Assembly: GCA_030998225.1 (NCBI GenBank)
Contig: JAPYXD010000581.1
Location: forward strand, 2,170,001-2,234,000
Origin: Diplolepis rosae
Lineage: Eukaryota > Arthropoda > Insecta > Hymenoptera > Diplolepididae
DNA: 64,000 nt
Direction: 5' to 3'
How positions within the stretch are numbered: position 1 is the stretch's first letter; the number at the start of each line of letters is the position of its first letter. A program made the translations under genes and the position numbers. The notes below the pieces were generated by a model. The model did no database searches. It saw only the letters and a program-made list of their open reading frames with translations, and was not told where the DNA came from. Below, one piece after another: positions 54,401 through 64,000 of the stretch.

Positions 54401-55080
54401 CAAGGTTAAAAAGATTATATCATGTATTATATCTGGTATAAAAAAACATTCAATCTCAGAGTATGAAACGAAAGTGGAAATTTTGTCACGCTATTGTTGC
54501 AACGTAACTGGGAAATATGAAGAACCGTAAAACAACTCTACGACTCATTTTCATGATAAAAGGAAGAAAATTATTTGAAAAGAGTTCGTTCCATTAGACT
54601 CAGGAATTTTCGCCTTATTGTATTTTTTCACTGTGTCTCATAATAGAGCTCCATACTTGGAAGAAGGTAGTTAAAATAAATGTTCGTGTCGTGAATAGAA
54701 TATCCATACGATGTTGCATATGACGAAATCGATGTTGTCTGTAATAAATAGACAATGAGGACCATTTCTCTCTCTCTCTCTCTTTGACGGCGACATATGA
54801 CGCATTTAATGTACAAAGAATAAAAATAGACACGCATTCAAAATTCTAATCATCTGGAGAGTTTTTTATAAAATTTATCTTATGCCTTTAGGCTTTGATT
54901 ATTAAATTTTCCTTTCTAGTAACCAAAGTTCAAAAATATTTTGTAACTTACTAAAAATAATGTTGGGTCATATAAACATAAAATCAAATAAGGTTATTTT
55001 TAATTTTATATAAAATTTCCAACCATTTTATCAATTGAATTATATTGCAAAATTTATTTAACGTAGTTGTTCAAAAAATC
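54401..55080. other. Spacer with a short (TC)n run
   Basis: CTCTCTCTCTCTCTCT at about 54768-54783. The 54600-54840 stretch is somewhat less AT-rich, without a supported gene. Confidence 0.35.
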
Positions 55081-55400
55081 AGGTCTCTGTAAAAAAAGAT
55101 TTTTTAAGATTTTAAGATTTGGAATCATATTATCAGCCGTGTCTCATTAAAGAAAAAACATTAATTTTTATTTAAAAAATTCAGAACTTACAAAAAATAA
55201 TACTTTTAATAATTTTTTTTGTAACAGAATTTTTCCTTACTTCTTAACAATTGTTTGGAAATGATTGAATTTTCATAAATCATGGCTTATTTTTTTAGAA
55301 TAAATATTCTCTACAACTCGAATATTTCGAATTTAAAAACTGAAGTTTTCAGTGGCTGAAATCATTAAAAGAATTTTTTAAAAAGAAACATTTTTTAAAA
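55081..55400. repeat. Half copy of the AATCAGGTCTCT foldback
   Basis: AATCAGGTCTCTGTAAAAAA through TTACAAAAAATAATAC to AAATCATGGCTTATTTTTTT matches one arm of 60934-61469. Confidence 0.5.
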
Positions 55401-55404
55401 AATT

Positions 55405-55828
55405 AATCTAATCCTTATATTGTTTATCTTTTAATTGACATGTATTAAGAATATTATTGTGAGTTATTCAAAATATCAATGAAGAATTTTAATCGAATTG
55501 CAGAGCAAAAGAAATTCCAAACGCTATTCTTTCAAAAAGTAAAATTCGATCAAAAGTTATAGAATAATTCGAATACACATCTCGATGAATCATTTTTTTA
55601 TTTAATACATTTTTCATCGAATTCCAGTAAAAATGAAGATGCAATTTTTATAAGACAGCGAAAAACAAAACCTCTTTGTTTATTTTCTGAGAAGAAATTA
55701 AATTTTTCTACATAAATTTATTTTATCTTGATTTTTAAATTTTGCCATTATCTTCAATATTGTTTTACACAAAATTTCTTTGGAATCTTTTAACATGGAT
55801 TTCATGCCACTTGTGTAGAACAATGAAA
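55405..55828. repeat. Segmental duplication, copy B
   Basis: Matches 41020-41435 with few changes. Here the downstream part (foldback fragment 55830-56030 and 56030-56210) follows directly, without the 1.7-kb block present in copy A. Confidence 0.75.
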
Positions 55829-56200
55829 TCCAATCCCAACACCCATTTCCGAATTATTCGGAACCAATTCAAAAAAACGTACTAAATCTTGTTCAATACA
55901 AATCGGTTAAAAATCAATCTAAATCAATCTGAGCTCTCGTGAAATCAGATTTAAATTTTGTCCCGGATTTATCCGGATTCAATCTAGTTGAGTCGGATTG
56001 ATTCTCAGCCACTTTGCAACGAACGAGATTCGAAACTTTTTTCAAATTTTCTCGAAAACGAAGAGACGAAACATATAATTATAATATTAACTCTCGAAAT
56101 TCTAATTCTTTATTTTTTTATATTTCCCAATTATATACGAAAAATTGTATTTTCCCCCCAACTGGAATTTGATTCTCAAATTAAGGTAGTTGTTATGCCA

Positions 56201-56960
56201 AAAATCAGGTTCTTTTTAAAAAAAAGTTTTCCCATGATTTTAAGACTGGTATTGATATTATCAGTCGTATTTCATGGAAGAAAAAACATTAATTTTTATA
56301 AAAAAAATTGAAAACGTACGAAAAATAATACGTTTAATAATGTTCTTTGTAATAGAATTTTCCTAATCTATATCGCTTCTTACCAATTTTATGGAAAAGA
56401 TTGAATTTTCATAAATCATGGCTTTTTTCAGGAAAAATATTCTTTACAACTTTAATGTTTCCAATTTTAAAAATAAGTAAACAAATTTCCGAATGTATTT
56501 ATTTTTTTAAAAATGTTCGTTTAAAAAAATTCTTTCAACAATTTTAGCTATTAAAAATTTTACGTTTAAAATTGGAGACAGTAGAGTTGAAGTCCAGTGA
56601 AATTTCGCAGGTGTAGCATTATTTTTACATAGCAGTTCTGTCAAAATTTTGTCCCAAGCGTGTCGCAGTTACATGATATTAAATTCTATGTAACACTTCT
56701 TGTTATATAACTGTGACACGTATGGGACATTTAGACTGAACTGCTATATAAAAATTATGTAACATCTACAATTATTCACTGGAAATGAATATTTTACACA
56801 AAAAATGAGCCATGATTTATGGAAATGCAATTAATTTTGGAAAATTTGTAAGTAGCGATAGTAGAGAAAAATTCTATGATAAAAACATCATTAAAAGTAT
56901 TATTTTTCGTAAGTTTTCAATTTCTTTCATAAAAAATAATGATTTTTGTTTAATAAGCAC
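56201..56960. mobile_element. AATCAGGT foldback, copy with nested MITE
   Basis: The arm from AATCAGGTTCTTTTTAAAAA to TTTTCAGGAAAAATATTC is answered by ATATTTTACACAAAAAATGA through AGTATTATTTTTCGTAAGTT. A 180-bp foldback lies between (56595-56772), interrupting GTTGAAGT...AATGAATATT, which reads GTTGTAGAGAATATT in the uninterrupted copy near 61230. Confidence 0.6.
56595..56772. mobile_element. Small foldback MITE, CCAGTGAA ends
   Basis: CCAGTGAAATTTCGCAGGTG on the left, TCTACAATTATTCACTGG on the right; inside, AGCAGTTCTGTC / GACTGAACTGCT and CGTGTCGCAGTTAC / GTAACTGTGACACG words pair. The uninterrupted host copy at about 61220-61260 supports a recent insertion. Confidence 0.6.
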
Positions 56961-57039
56961 TAAGAAACGTTTATCTGCTCCTAAATATTTATGATCATAA
57001 ACAAATTTAATTTTTGAATTTTTTTTTATAATTATAAAA

Positions 57040-57762
57040 ATTACGAATCATAAGCAAATCTGTAGATCTTTTTGAAATGAACAAATTTTTTTCTTAACAT
57101 TTTTTTTGTATCTCGCATAGATTTGGTACAAAATGGAATTTTTCCATTTTTGACATTTTTCCGAATTAAACGGAGACTACGTGTCAAGACAAAAAATGGT
57201 CTGAAGTAAGTTAGTAGATCTTCTGAAGGTGAACAATATTGTCCCCCAACATTTTTTCCGTATTTCGTATATTTTCGCGGAAAAATTGAATTTTTTATTT
57301 TCATAAAAACGTTTTTGATAAATAAAAGGAAAGATCTTACTCTTATAAAAAAATAGTAATGAGCTAATTTGTAGATCTTTTTGAAATAAACAATTTTTTT
57401 CCTCAACATTTTTTCCGTATTTCCTATATTTTGGCGGGAAAATTGAATTATTTATTTTTTTAAAAACGTTTTTGATGAATAAAAGGGAAGATCTTACTCT
57501 TATGAAAAAATAGTAATGAGCTAATTCGTAGATCTTTTTGAAATAAACAATTTTTTTCCTCAACATTTTTTCCGTATTTCCTATATTTTGGCGGGAAAAT
57601 TGAATTTTCGATTTTCATAAAAACGTTTTTGATTAATAGAAGGAAAAATATAACTCTTATGAAAAAATAGTCAATAGCTGATTTGTAGATCTTTTTGAAA
57701 CAAACAATTTTTGTTCTCAACATTTTTTCAGTATCCCGCATAAATGGCATTTTTGTATCTCG
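57040..57762 (-). repeat. Monomer family array, 149-161-bp units
   Basis: GTAGATCTTTTTGAAATAAA recurs at about 57062, 57211, 57372, 57528 and 57688. Each unit has AAAACGTTTTTGATGAATAA and CCGTATTTCCTATATTTTGG. Three overlapping minus-strand frames of 96-129 codons result from the period; their products repeat the same phrases. Confidence 0.75.
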
Positions 57763-57764
57763 TA

Positions 57765-59690
57765 TCCCAGGCAGAAAAATCGGTGTACTGCCAATCCTTA
57801 CAACCGGCGCGGTACCGTTCCGGTTGTAACCCGTGAGTAATGCCAGTGCTGCCGATCAGCACTGTGCCAAGCGTTGGCACACCGCTGGGGCGGCACTGGC
57901 TAAACACCGGCGCAGTACTGCTTTTCAGTGCTGGCAAACAACCAGCATTTGTGTATTGTCAAGCATCGGTGCAGCACTGAATCAGCACCGGCGCAGTGCC
58001 AACATTCAGTGTTGGCAAACAACCAACTTTTGAGTAATGCCAAGCGTCGGTGCAGCACCGGCGTGGTACCGCTTTTCAGTATTGACGATCAACAAATATC
58101 GCGTAATGTCAAGTATCGGCGCAGCACTGGATCAGCACCGGCGCAGTGCCACCGTCCAGTGTTAGCAAACAACCAACTTTTGAGTAATGCCAAGCCTTTC
58201 TATCGCCTTTCATTGCCGACAAACATATTAGTAATGCTATGAGCAGTACTCTAAAAAAAATCAATTACATTCTACACATTCGTTTGTGTGCCCGCATTGG
58301 TGTGATGGTAAGTAAAATTTCGCTGATCGAAAAACATTTTTATTGAAGTAAACCAAAGTTTATTGCTTGTATTAGTTAAACTTTCCATCGATTGGTTTTA
58401 TGATTGTACCAAAGTATGCTGCGGTTCCAAAGTTTCATCATATTTTTGAAATTGAAAAAACTCCAAATTTTCAGATTCTGAACATACGTTGATTTTACTC
58501 TTGAAAACAAAAATTAAAGGAATCATAACCTGTATAAATTATCACTAATATACAATAATAAAAGTTAATAATTCTAAAATGCATATAAATCTGTTTATTA
58601 TGTAATGTTCTTTAATTCAAAAATTTGATCGCTTTCTTTCAAAAATATTTTATTTTATAGAAAATCGGTTTGATAATTAAAAATCTTAAAAATTTTAATC
58701 AGAATCATAAATTGGGATAAAATCTAAAAATTCCCGATTACACGGGGCCTATACACTTCTTACACGGCCCTGCAGTAGTTGAAGGTTATAAGCGCTATTT
58801 TCTTTCTTGTATTCCAGGCGTGCGCAGCCGAGAGGCTTAGTCGTTAGGTTAGTAATGCGTTAATTGTAAGTAGAGAGGGTTCGAACCCGCAGCGTTAGGA
58901 ATAATTTTTAATACTACCTATACGAGCGTTTGTGTAGTGTAGAGGGGGGAATGTGTGTTTCTAGGTAAGTTTGTATATAAAAATAGTAAGTTTAGAGTCT
59001 GCTTGAAAGTAAATAAAGTTTTGAAATGTACTTAAGAATATTCATCGATTCAATTACTGTTCTTATTTGATTTACCTATGTTCCTGCAGTTCACTTAACT
59101 TCAAAAATTACACTGGGGACTTTACGAACTACGGAAAGTAAGTTAAAAAGTAGTCAAACCTACTGAGATTTTTTTCTGTGTACGTGTAACGAAAAAGTAT
59201 TGTCAATTTACTCAGAAAAAATTTTCTAGCTTGAAAACAGATTTTTTACTGTGAAAACAGTAAACTTAACCTTCCAAGCGAATATCCCTCCGTTGCCGTT
59301 AAAAACGGTAAATATTAGAGTCTTAACTCGAACTTTCCCTGTACTTTTTATCTAAGTACAATACAGATTGTACTAAAAGACAACTTCCAGCCGAGTGACA
59401 TTTTGTACTAGTGCCAGCACCGCACCAGCACTGAAGGCCAGCGCTAGCGCAGTACCGCTGGTCAGCAATATGCCGTTGTTAACTATCGGAGTTCCGCCAG
59501 CACCACGCCAGCACTGAAGGTCAGCGCTAACGCAGCACTGCTGGTCAGCACTATGCCGGTGTTACCTTTCGAAGCTTTGCCAGCACCGCGACAGACTTCA
59601 TGAGGATCTACTGCCAGCACTATGCCAGCGCTGGAAGTCCGCTGGCAGTGCTGGCGCGGTGCTGCGCCGGTTGTAAATTTCCGCCTGGGA
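57765..59690. mobile_element. CCCAGGC element, 1926 bp, GC-rich ends, TA duplication
   Basis: Ends TCCCAGGCAGAAA and complement of TCCCAGGCGGAAATT, then ACAACCGGCGC on both sides; TA at 57763-57764 and 59691-59692. Both flanks are monomer-family sequence, so it inserted into that array. Sub-terminal parts (57800-58200, 59400-59660) are GC-rich tandem repeats of CACCGGCGCAGTGCCA-type words about 60-80 bp apart, in opposite orientation at the two ends. The AT-rich middle contains a tRNA-like SINE. No transposase. Confidence 0.75.
58820..58900 (+). repeat. tRNA-like SINE head inside the CCCAGGC element
   Basis: A-box-like TTAGTCGTTAGGTTAG at 58837-58852 and a strong B box GGTTCGAACCC at 58878-58888. 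A tail with GTAAATAAAGTTTTGAAATG follows by 59030. Not a plain tRNA gene; target duplication not found. Confidence 0.5.
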
Positions 59691-59692
59691 TA

Positions 59693-59904
59693 TAGTTTTG
59701 TTGGAAACCAAAAGTTTTTATTTTCAGTAATATTTTTCATTCATAAACAAAAGATATAACTCCCATGAAAAAATGGTCACGAGTAAATTTGTAGATTTCT
59801 TTGAAATAAACAATTTTGTTTATAAACATTTTAACCATTTCTTGTATATTTTGGCGGAAAAATTGAATTTTTTATTTTTACAGAAACGTTTTTCATTTTT
59901 ACCT
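59693..59904 (-). repeat. Monomer family remainder
   Basis: Continues the array interrupted at 57762: GTAGATTTCTTTGAAATAAA and TATATTTTGGCGGAAAAATT. Confidence 0.55.
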
Positions 59905-60005
59905 GTTTTAAACTGGCTGCCAGACCAGGCTCAGGCCTGGTTCTGCGTTTCATGCCTTGACACAGCTCGCCAGGCCTTGACCATGACAGAATTTCTTTTC
60001 GGGAA
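59905..60005. repeat. CCAGG-rich repeat fragment
   Basis: GCCAGACCAGGCTCAGGCCT then GGTTCTGCGTTTCATGCC and CGCCAGGCCTTGACCATG, the phrase order of 16300-17690. Confidence 0.6.
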
Positions 60006-60084
60006 GATATTATAATTAATTTTTTTTTTTGTTCCTTCTAATAAATAGTATCTGAATTCTAAGGAGGATTTTGTTAATTTATAG

Positions 60085-60282
60085 GCGAGTTGCAGAATCG
60101 GATAAAAAGCGTCCGAAGGATTCTTTATTCGACGAAAAACGTTGCGCCTGTTGCCTGAAACCTTTCTTGATTGAACGCGGAGCAGATTGCAGTGATTGCG
60201 GGGCAAAATCCTGTCGGAAAAGCTGTACTCGTTGGGATCAGGAAGAGGAAACTTGGCGTTGTCTTTTTTGCCATCAACGAAG
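60085..60282 (+). CDS. Exon of a Rab-effector zinc-finger protein (FYVE_2 type)
   Basis: Acceptor TTATAG at 60079-60084 and donor AG|GTAGTA at 60283. The 198-bp exon encodes RVAESDKKRPKDSLFDEKR, then a cysteine finger: CACC, 12 residues, CSDC, GAKS, CRKSC, then WRCLFC and HQRR. The four Cys pairs, WxCxxC ending and basic tail fit the FYVE_2/Rab-binding zinc finger of synaptotagmin-like proteins, rabphilin, RIM or Slac2, which bind Rab GTPases on vesicles. The third pair is spaced Cx3C where Cx2C is usual. It begins one base into a codon and ends with two bases of an Arg codon, completed by the exon at 61709. Codons are far less AT-rich than the surrounding DNA. Which family member is not settled; C2-domain exons would lie outside the window. 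Confidence 0.75.
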
Positions 60283-60529
60283 GTAGTAATTTAATACTTA
60301 TATATCATTTTTTTCACAATACACATAAAAAAGTTTATGTAAATGTTCTGTGGGAATAATCGCATACAAAATAATTCTACTTCAAGCTCATATATTGCAT
60401 TTCCTTATTTTAGATTTTCCCTGAATTAACTAAAATTTAGAATATATTTAGGAAATAAAAAAAATGTATAACAGTAGAAACACAAATTTATATCAACGTC
60501 CATTCGATATTATAATTGAGAATTTTCAA

Positions 60530-60805
60530 GCGTTTCGAAACTTCTAAAAGTACGAAAAGATTCGAACCCTTAAAAACAAAAACGACCAAATTTGGACCGT
60601 ACAACGTTTCGAAATTTTTTATTTATTTTTAATGCTGCTTAGAAGAGGACGAAAGAAAGAAAAAAAGGAAAGGGTTTTGGATGCTTGCCTATTTTTTCTT
60701 TTTTTCTTTTTTGTTTAAAAGTCCAATTTGGTCTAAATTTGGTCGGTTTTGTTTTTCAGGGTTCGAATCTTTTCGAAGTTTTGGGAGTTTCTAATCCCTT
60801 GAAAA
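60530..60805. repeat. Foldback with GACCAAATTTGGACC words, copy 2
   Basis: TTCGAACCCTTAAAAACAAA and CGACCAAATTTGGACC pair with TCTAAATTTGGTCGG and GTTTTTCAGGGTTCGAA around an AAGAAAGAAAAAAAGGAAAG centre. Copy 1 is at 53395. Confidence 0.6.
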
Positions 60806-60933
60806 TTTTTAATTTACAGTAGACAAAAATTATGCAAAAATTAATTTAATTAATACAAAAATTATTGCAAACTTCTTCATTAAAAAATACGTCATTTTTA
60901 TTCAACATTTTTCTGGAGTCTTCCGTGCCAAAA

Positions 60934-61469
60934 ATCAGGTCTCTAGAAAAAAAGTTTTTCTACGATTTCAAGACTTGGAATTATATTATTAGTCTTGTCT
61001 TATGAATGAAAAAAAACATTTTTTATTTAAAAAAATTTTAAACTTACGAAAAATAATTCTTTTAATGATGTTTTTTTAAATGGAATTTTTTCTTACTATT
61101 GTTTCTTAACAATTTTTTAAGAATGATTGGAATTTTATAAATCATGACTTATATTTTCGGGCAAAATTGAGACAATTGACAATATTTGAGGATTTTTCAC
61201 TTTTTTTCAAAATTGGAAACAGTACAGTTGTAGAGAATATTTCCCACAAAAAATAAGCCATAATTCATGAAAATCCTATCATTTTTCAAAAATGTGTAAA
61301 AAGCGATAGTAGGAAAAATTCTATTACAAAAAACATTATTAAAAGTATTATTTTTCGTGAGTTTTCAATATTTTTATAAAAAATAATGTTTTTGTCATTC
61401 ATAAGACAAAACTGATGATATAATTCCAAGTCTTGAAATCGTAGAAAAACTTTTTTCTCTACAGACCAG
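60934..61469. mobile_element. AATCAGGTCTCT foldback, complete copy
   Basis: AATCAGGTCTCTAGAAAAAA at the left and TTTTTTCTCTACAGACCAG at the right; arms of about 240 bp with matching phrases (GATTTCAAGACTTGGAATTA / AATTCCAAGTCTTGAAATCG, TTACGAAAAATAATTC / TATTATTTTTCGTGAG). Diverged copies lie at 43.44, 55.08 and 56.2 kb. Target duplication not resolved. Confidence 0.65.
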
Positions 61470-61708
61470 AGTTTTAATTTTAATTTCAATTAATTGCAAG
61501 TGTAATTTTATTTGATCTAATTTTACCCCAAACCTCCAGGAAGTGGAGTAAATTTTTGGGCAATTGCTTTTGTCTCTCAAAAATAAAAAGTTTTTATTTG
61601 GAACATTTTTTTCCTACAATGGGTATTTCCTGAAATATTTCAATGCCTGAAGATAGAATTCTCACCCTGTATAATTTATGCATAAATAAAAATAATTTTT
61701 TTTTTCAG

Positions 61709-61797
61709 AACGTGGTTGAGAAAGAATAAGAAGTTTTTGGAAACACTTGGCAGAGCTTCTGAATCCAGTACGGCCAAATCTCAAAGTTTGACAAGAG
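61709..61797 (+). CDS. Next exon of the Rab-effector protein
   Basis: Follows TTTTTTCAG and ends at a donor, AG|GTAATA, at 61798. The single first base completes the Arg codon from the previous exon; the product then reads TWLRKNKKFLETLGRASESS and TAKSQSLTR, leaving one base for the next exon. A Trp/basic stretch directly behind the last WxCxxC is normal in this domain (compare the W...WF helix of Slp and rabphilin), so the splice joins a coherent protein. No further exon is recognised before 64000. Confidence 0.68.
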
Positions 61798-61799
61798 GT

Positions 61800-62035
61800 A
61801 ATACTTGAAAACAAATTTTTCATTAAAAATCCTAAAGGAATGGAATGAAAGATGAATGTTTGAAATTTATCTTAAAGATCGAAAGTTTTTCAAAATTTGG
61901 ATATTCCAAGTTTAGATCTAGCGAGACTCAAACCTTTTACACACACTTAATTAAAATTTTATTATAATTTTTAGCATTAAGCTATTTTTATTTCAAAAAG
62001 ACACAAATGGCAAATAAATGTTGGATAAAATTGCG
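61800..62035. other. Intronic spacer, nothing recognised
   Basis: No feature seen. Confidence 0.4.
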
Positions 62036-62905
62036 AAAAGCAGTTACCTCCGATTAATTTGATTTTCAATGTTAAAACTAAAAAAAAAATGTTTTTTACA
62101 AGTTTGTTCATTTTATGTCGATAAATATTGATCTAGGAAAAAAATATTTTTTACAAAAGTTGTAGCGGATGAAAAGATCTACCTTTAATGTTCCACACGT
62201 TTTTGCCCAAAAACTATTATTTTTCGAGCAAAATGAGATTAAATAGAATCAAACAGACAGGCACACGGTGGGGATTTTTTCTCAATTCGAATTATCCCTT
62301 ATTAATGTTAATTTTCTTGTAAAATATCAATCGTAGAAAAAAACGCATGAAACAAAAAATGTGTATCTCAATGAGTTCTACAATTTGTGTTTGGAACATT
62401 TTGCGAAATTTTTTAATATTGGTCGAGATAAACGCAAACAACCATGATTTTTATGGTTTTTTAATGGTTTCACCATGAAAATCGACTAGCCGGCAATTTT
62501 TACTATTATATTCGTAATCAGCGCATCAAAAAACGTAAATATGAGGAGTTTGGTGAAAATCGGAAGGTTCACCTATTCGATACTGCACCCTTAATGGGTT
62601 TTAGCAGTTTCTTTTTTTTGAAAATCATACTTTTCTCGAAAAATAATGGTTTTAGGGCAAAAATGCGTGGAACATTAAAGATGTATCTTTTTATCCGTTA
62701 CAACTTTTGTGGGAAATATTTTTTTCCTAGATCAATATTTATCGACATAAAATTAAAAAACTTTTTGAAAACATTTTTTTTTAGTTTTGACCTTGAAAAT
62801 AAAATTTTCGGGTATTTTCATCATCATATTCATAATCATCACCTCAAAATACGTGAGTGTAGTGAATTTCAAATTAATCGGAGGTAAGTGCTTTTCGGAA
62901 GTGCA
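62036..62905. repeat. Foldback around 62.4 kb
   Basis: Left words TGTCGATAAATATTGATCTA, GTTGTAGCGGATGAAAAGAT and GTTCCACACGTTTTTGCCC are answered in reverse by GGGCAAAAATGCGTGGAAC, ATCTTTTTATCCGTTACAAC and TAGATCAATATTTATCGACA at 62655-62755. Outer words CTCCGATTAATTTGA / AAATTAATCGGAGG near 62050 and 62875 also pair. Both strands are open over about 70-97 codons because of this symmetry; no gene. Confidence 0.6.
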
Positions 62906-63190
62906 CCCTGAACATGTTTTAATTACACTGAGTAACAATTTTTCATTTTTGAGCACAAAATTTTTTTTAATTTTTCATATTTACCAGGAAAACAAGTTTT
63001 AGTTCATTAAAATATCATAATTTTTTAAAGTTGGAGTTTAACGATCAGAAATTACTTTAAAGTAAAAATAAAAGTCCTAAAATGAATCATTAATGTATGA
63101 TTCACATTTTTTCATGGAAAATAATATTTTCTCTATTACATTGTATTATTAAAAATTATTATAGATAGGACTTGTATCGACCCTTCGATG

Positions 63191-63318
63191 AATATTCGAT
63201 ATATGTATAAATTGGCTTTAGAGTCCAGAAATAATGAAAACTCCGTTTGAAAGAATGTAAGAACTGAGTTTTCATTATTTCTGGACCCTAAAGCCAATTT
63301 ATACATATATCGAATATT
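63191..63318. repeat. 53-bp hairpin arms with 22-nt loop
   Basis: 63191-63243 and 63266-63318 are complementary with one mismatch; the arms read AATATTCGATATATGTATAA inward to AGAAATAATGAAAACTC. Longer, looser pairing with ATTATTAAAAATTAT words continues outside. Could be a young foldback or the end of a larger one. Confidence 0.75.
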
Positions 63319-63479
63319 ATTAAAAATTATCAAATTTAATTTCCTAAAAAATAACTTCGACTTTAAGGAATACATCCTCATCACTCTTTAAATTTTTTCA
63401 AGTTAAAAAAAGTCAGCGAAGTTATTTATAGAGCTCATTGAGAACTATCATAAAAAAATATCAAAATTTTTGATTTTCT

Positions 63480-64000
63480 GACTAATTTTAAACAATTTTC
63501 CGAATCATTTCGAACTTATCCGAAAATCGTTTTGAATCTCGTTCGATGCAAATCAGTTGAAAATAAATCCGACTCAATCTGATTGAATCAGAAACGGAAA
63601 ACTTCTTGAATCTTGTTCGATATAAATCGATTAAAAATCAGTCCGACTAACTTTGGTTCACATTTCGGTTCAGTCTGAGACTTCAACACGAATAAATCCG
63701 ATTCAATCCGGTTCAATCTAAGACTTCAATCCGAATCGATCCGATTTCGGATTGATCTAAACCGAATTTGCAATCCAAGGCCGGATGGAAAATTTGGTTA
63801 AGATGAATCCGACTTCGGATTGATTCGAATAGAAAACTTGATTCAGATTCATTCAGATTGATGTATCGGATTGAATGGCTTGAGGTCAAAATAATTGTCA
63901 ACCAATTTACATCAAACAACATTCAAATCATTTTTTCGGATTTTTCCGAAATGGTTTGAATTTGCTCGGATTAAATTCCTTTCCCAAACTTTCGCCAGGT
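63480..64000. mobile_element. TTCGGATTGA foldback, cut by the window end
   Basis: AATCCGAATC/GATTCGGATT words in both orientations, ending ACTTTCGCCAGG at 63987-63998, the family's terminal sequence. The left end near 63490 is diverged (GAATCATTTCGAACTTATCC). Confidence 0.6.

Larger units (their letters stand above)
60283..61708 (+). other. Intron between the two zinc-finger exons
   Basis: GT at 60283 and a pyrimidine-rich TTTTTTTTTCAG ending at 61708. It contains two repeat insertions (60530-60805 and 60934-61469). Confidence 0.65.

Noticed and set aside
57041..57750. Three overlapping minus-strand frames of 96-129 codons with similar products
   Set aside because: They are successive reads of the 149-161-bp tandem monomer; the same phrases recur at the repeat period and no domain is present.
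62594..63002. Frames of 67-97 codons on both strands
   Set aside because: They lie in a foldback whose symmetry produces mirrored frames.

Overview
The window is eukaryotic nuclear DNA, strongly AT-rich by eye, and almost entirely repeats. Several mariner/Tc1 relics (irritans-like and mellifera-like by transposase motifs), piggyBac-like and TTAA-flanked elements, tRNA-derived SINEs, a retroelement 3' end with a hammerhead-like motif, satellites and GT-AG introns all point to an insect. The species cannot be fixed from the sequence. There are no operons, prokaryotic genes, rRNAs or CRISPR arrays.

Host coding sequence is sparse and all on the + strand. The best case is two exons (60085-60282 and 61709-61797) joined in a consistent phase. 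They encode a cysteine-rich FYVE_2-type zinc finger of a Rab effector (synaptotagmin-like, rabphilin or Slac2 kind). A 70-codon ORF at 49496-49708 looks like a small single-pass membrane protein. A 32-codon ORF or first exon with one membrane segment lies at 8202-8300, behind a TATA box and initiator and in front of a consensus splice donor.

Layout. 0-12 kb: AT-rich spacers, a piggyBac-like MITE, a foldback family built on the word TTCGGATTGA, a CACGGAG element, a TTAA foldback and CTCTCTAAATC MITEs. 12.4-16.1 kb: a 3.7-kb palindromic DNA transposon with a CxxC...HxxC zinc-motif exon in each arm, split by two later insertions whose empty sites survive in the other arm. 16.3-17.7 kb: CCAGG-rich tandem repeat. 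20.2-20.9 kb: retroelement tail with hammerhead-like motif (minus strand). 21.2-25.0 kb: satellite with a higher-order structure. 25.4-29.2 kb: three dead mariners, two carrying younger nested insertions. 30-44 kb: foldbacks, MITEs, CCAGG repeats, CGCGAAGCGCG repeats, a segmental duplication and a SINE with perfect 12-bp target duplications. 44.6-45.8 kb: Tigger-like element with a nested TTAA element. 47.3-48.8 kb: CACCCAG element with about five 251-bp internal repeats. 50.4-50.9 kb: perfect 120-bp hairpin plus the second hammerhead-like motif. 51.2-52.1 kb: 154-bp tandem array. 53-64 kb: foldbacks, a GC-rich CCCAGGC element and the Rab-effector exons.

The main unifying observation is a group of elements with termini close to CACNNAGARAAA and variable 2-bp target duplications (CA, TG, TG, CG, TA). 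Four of these duplications are supported by pre-insertion sites visible inside this window. The genes do not form a pathway; the window reads as nested transposon history around parts of one or a few host genes.
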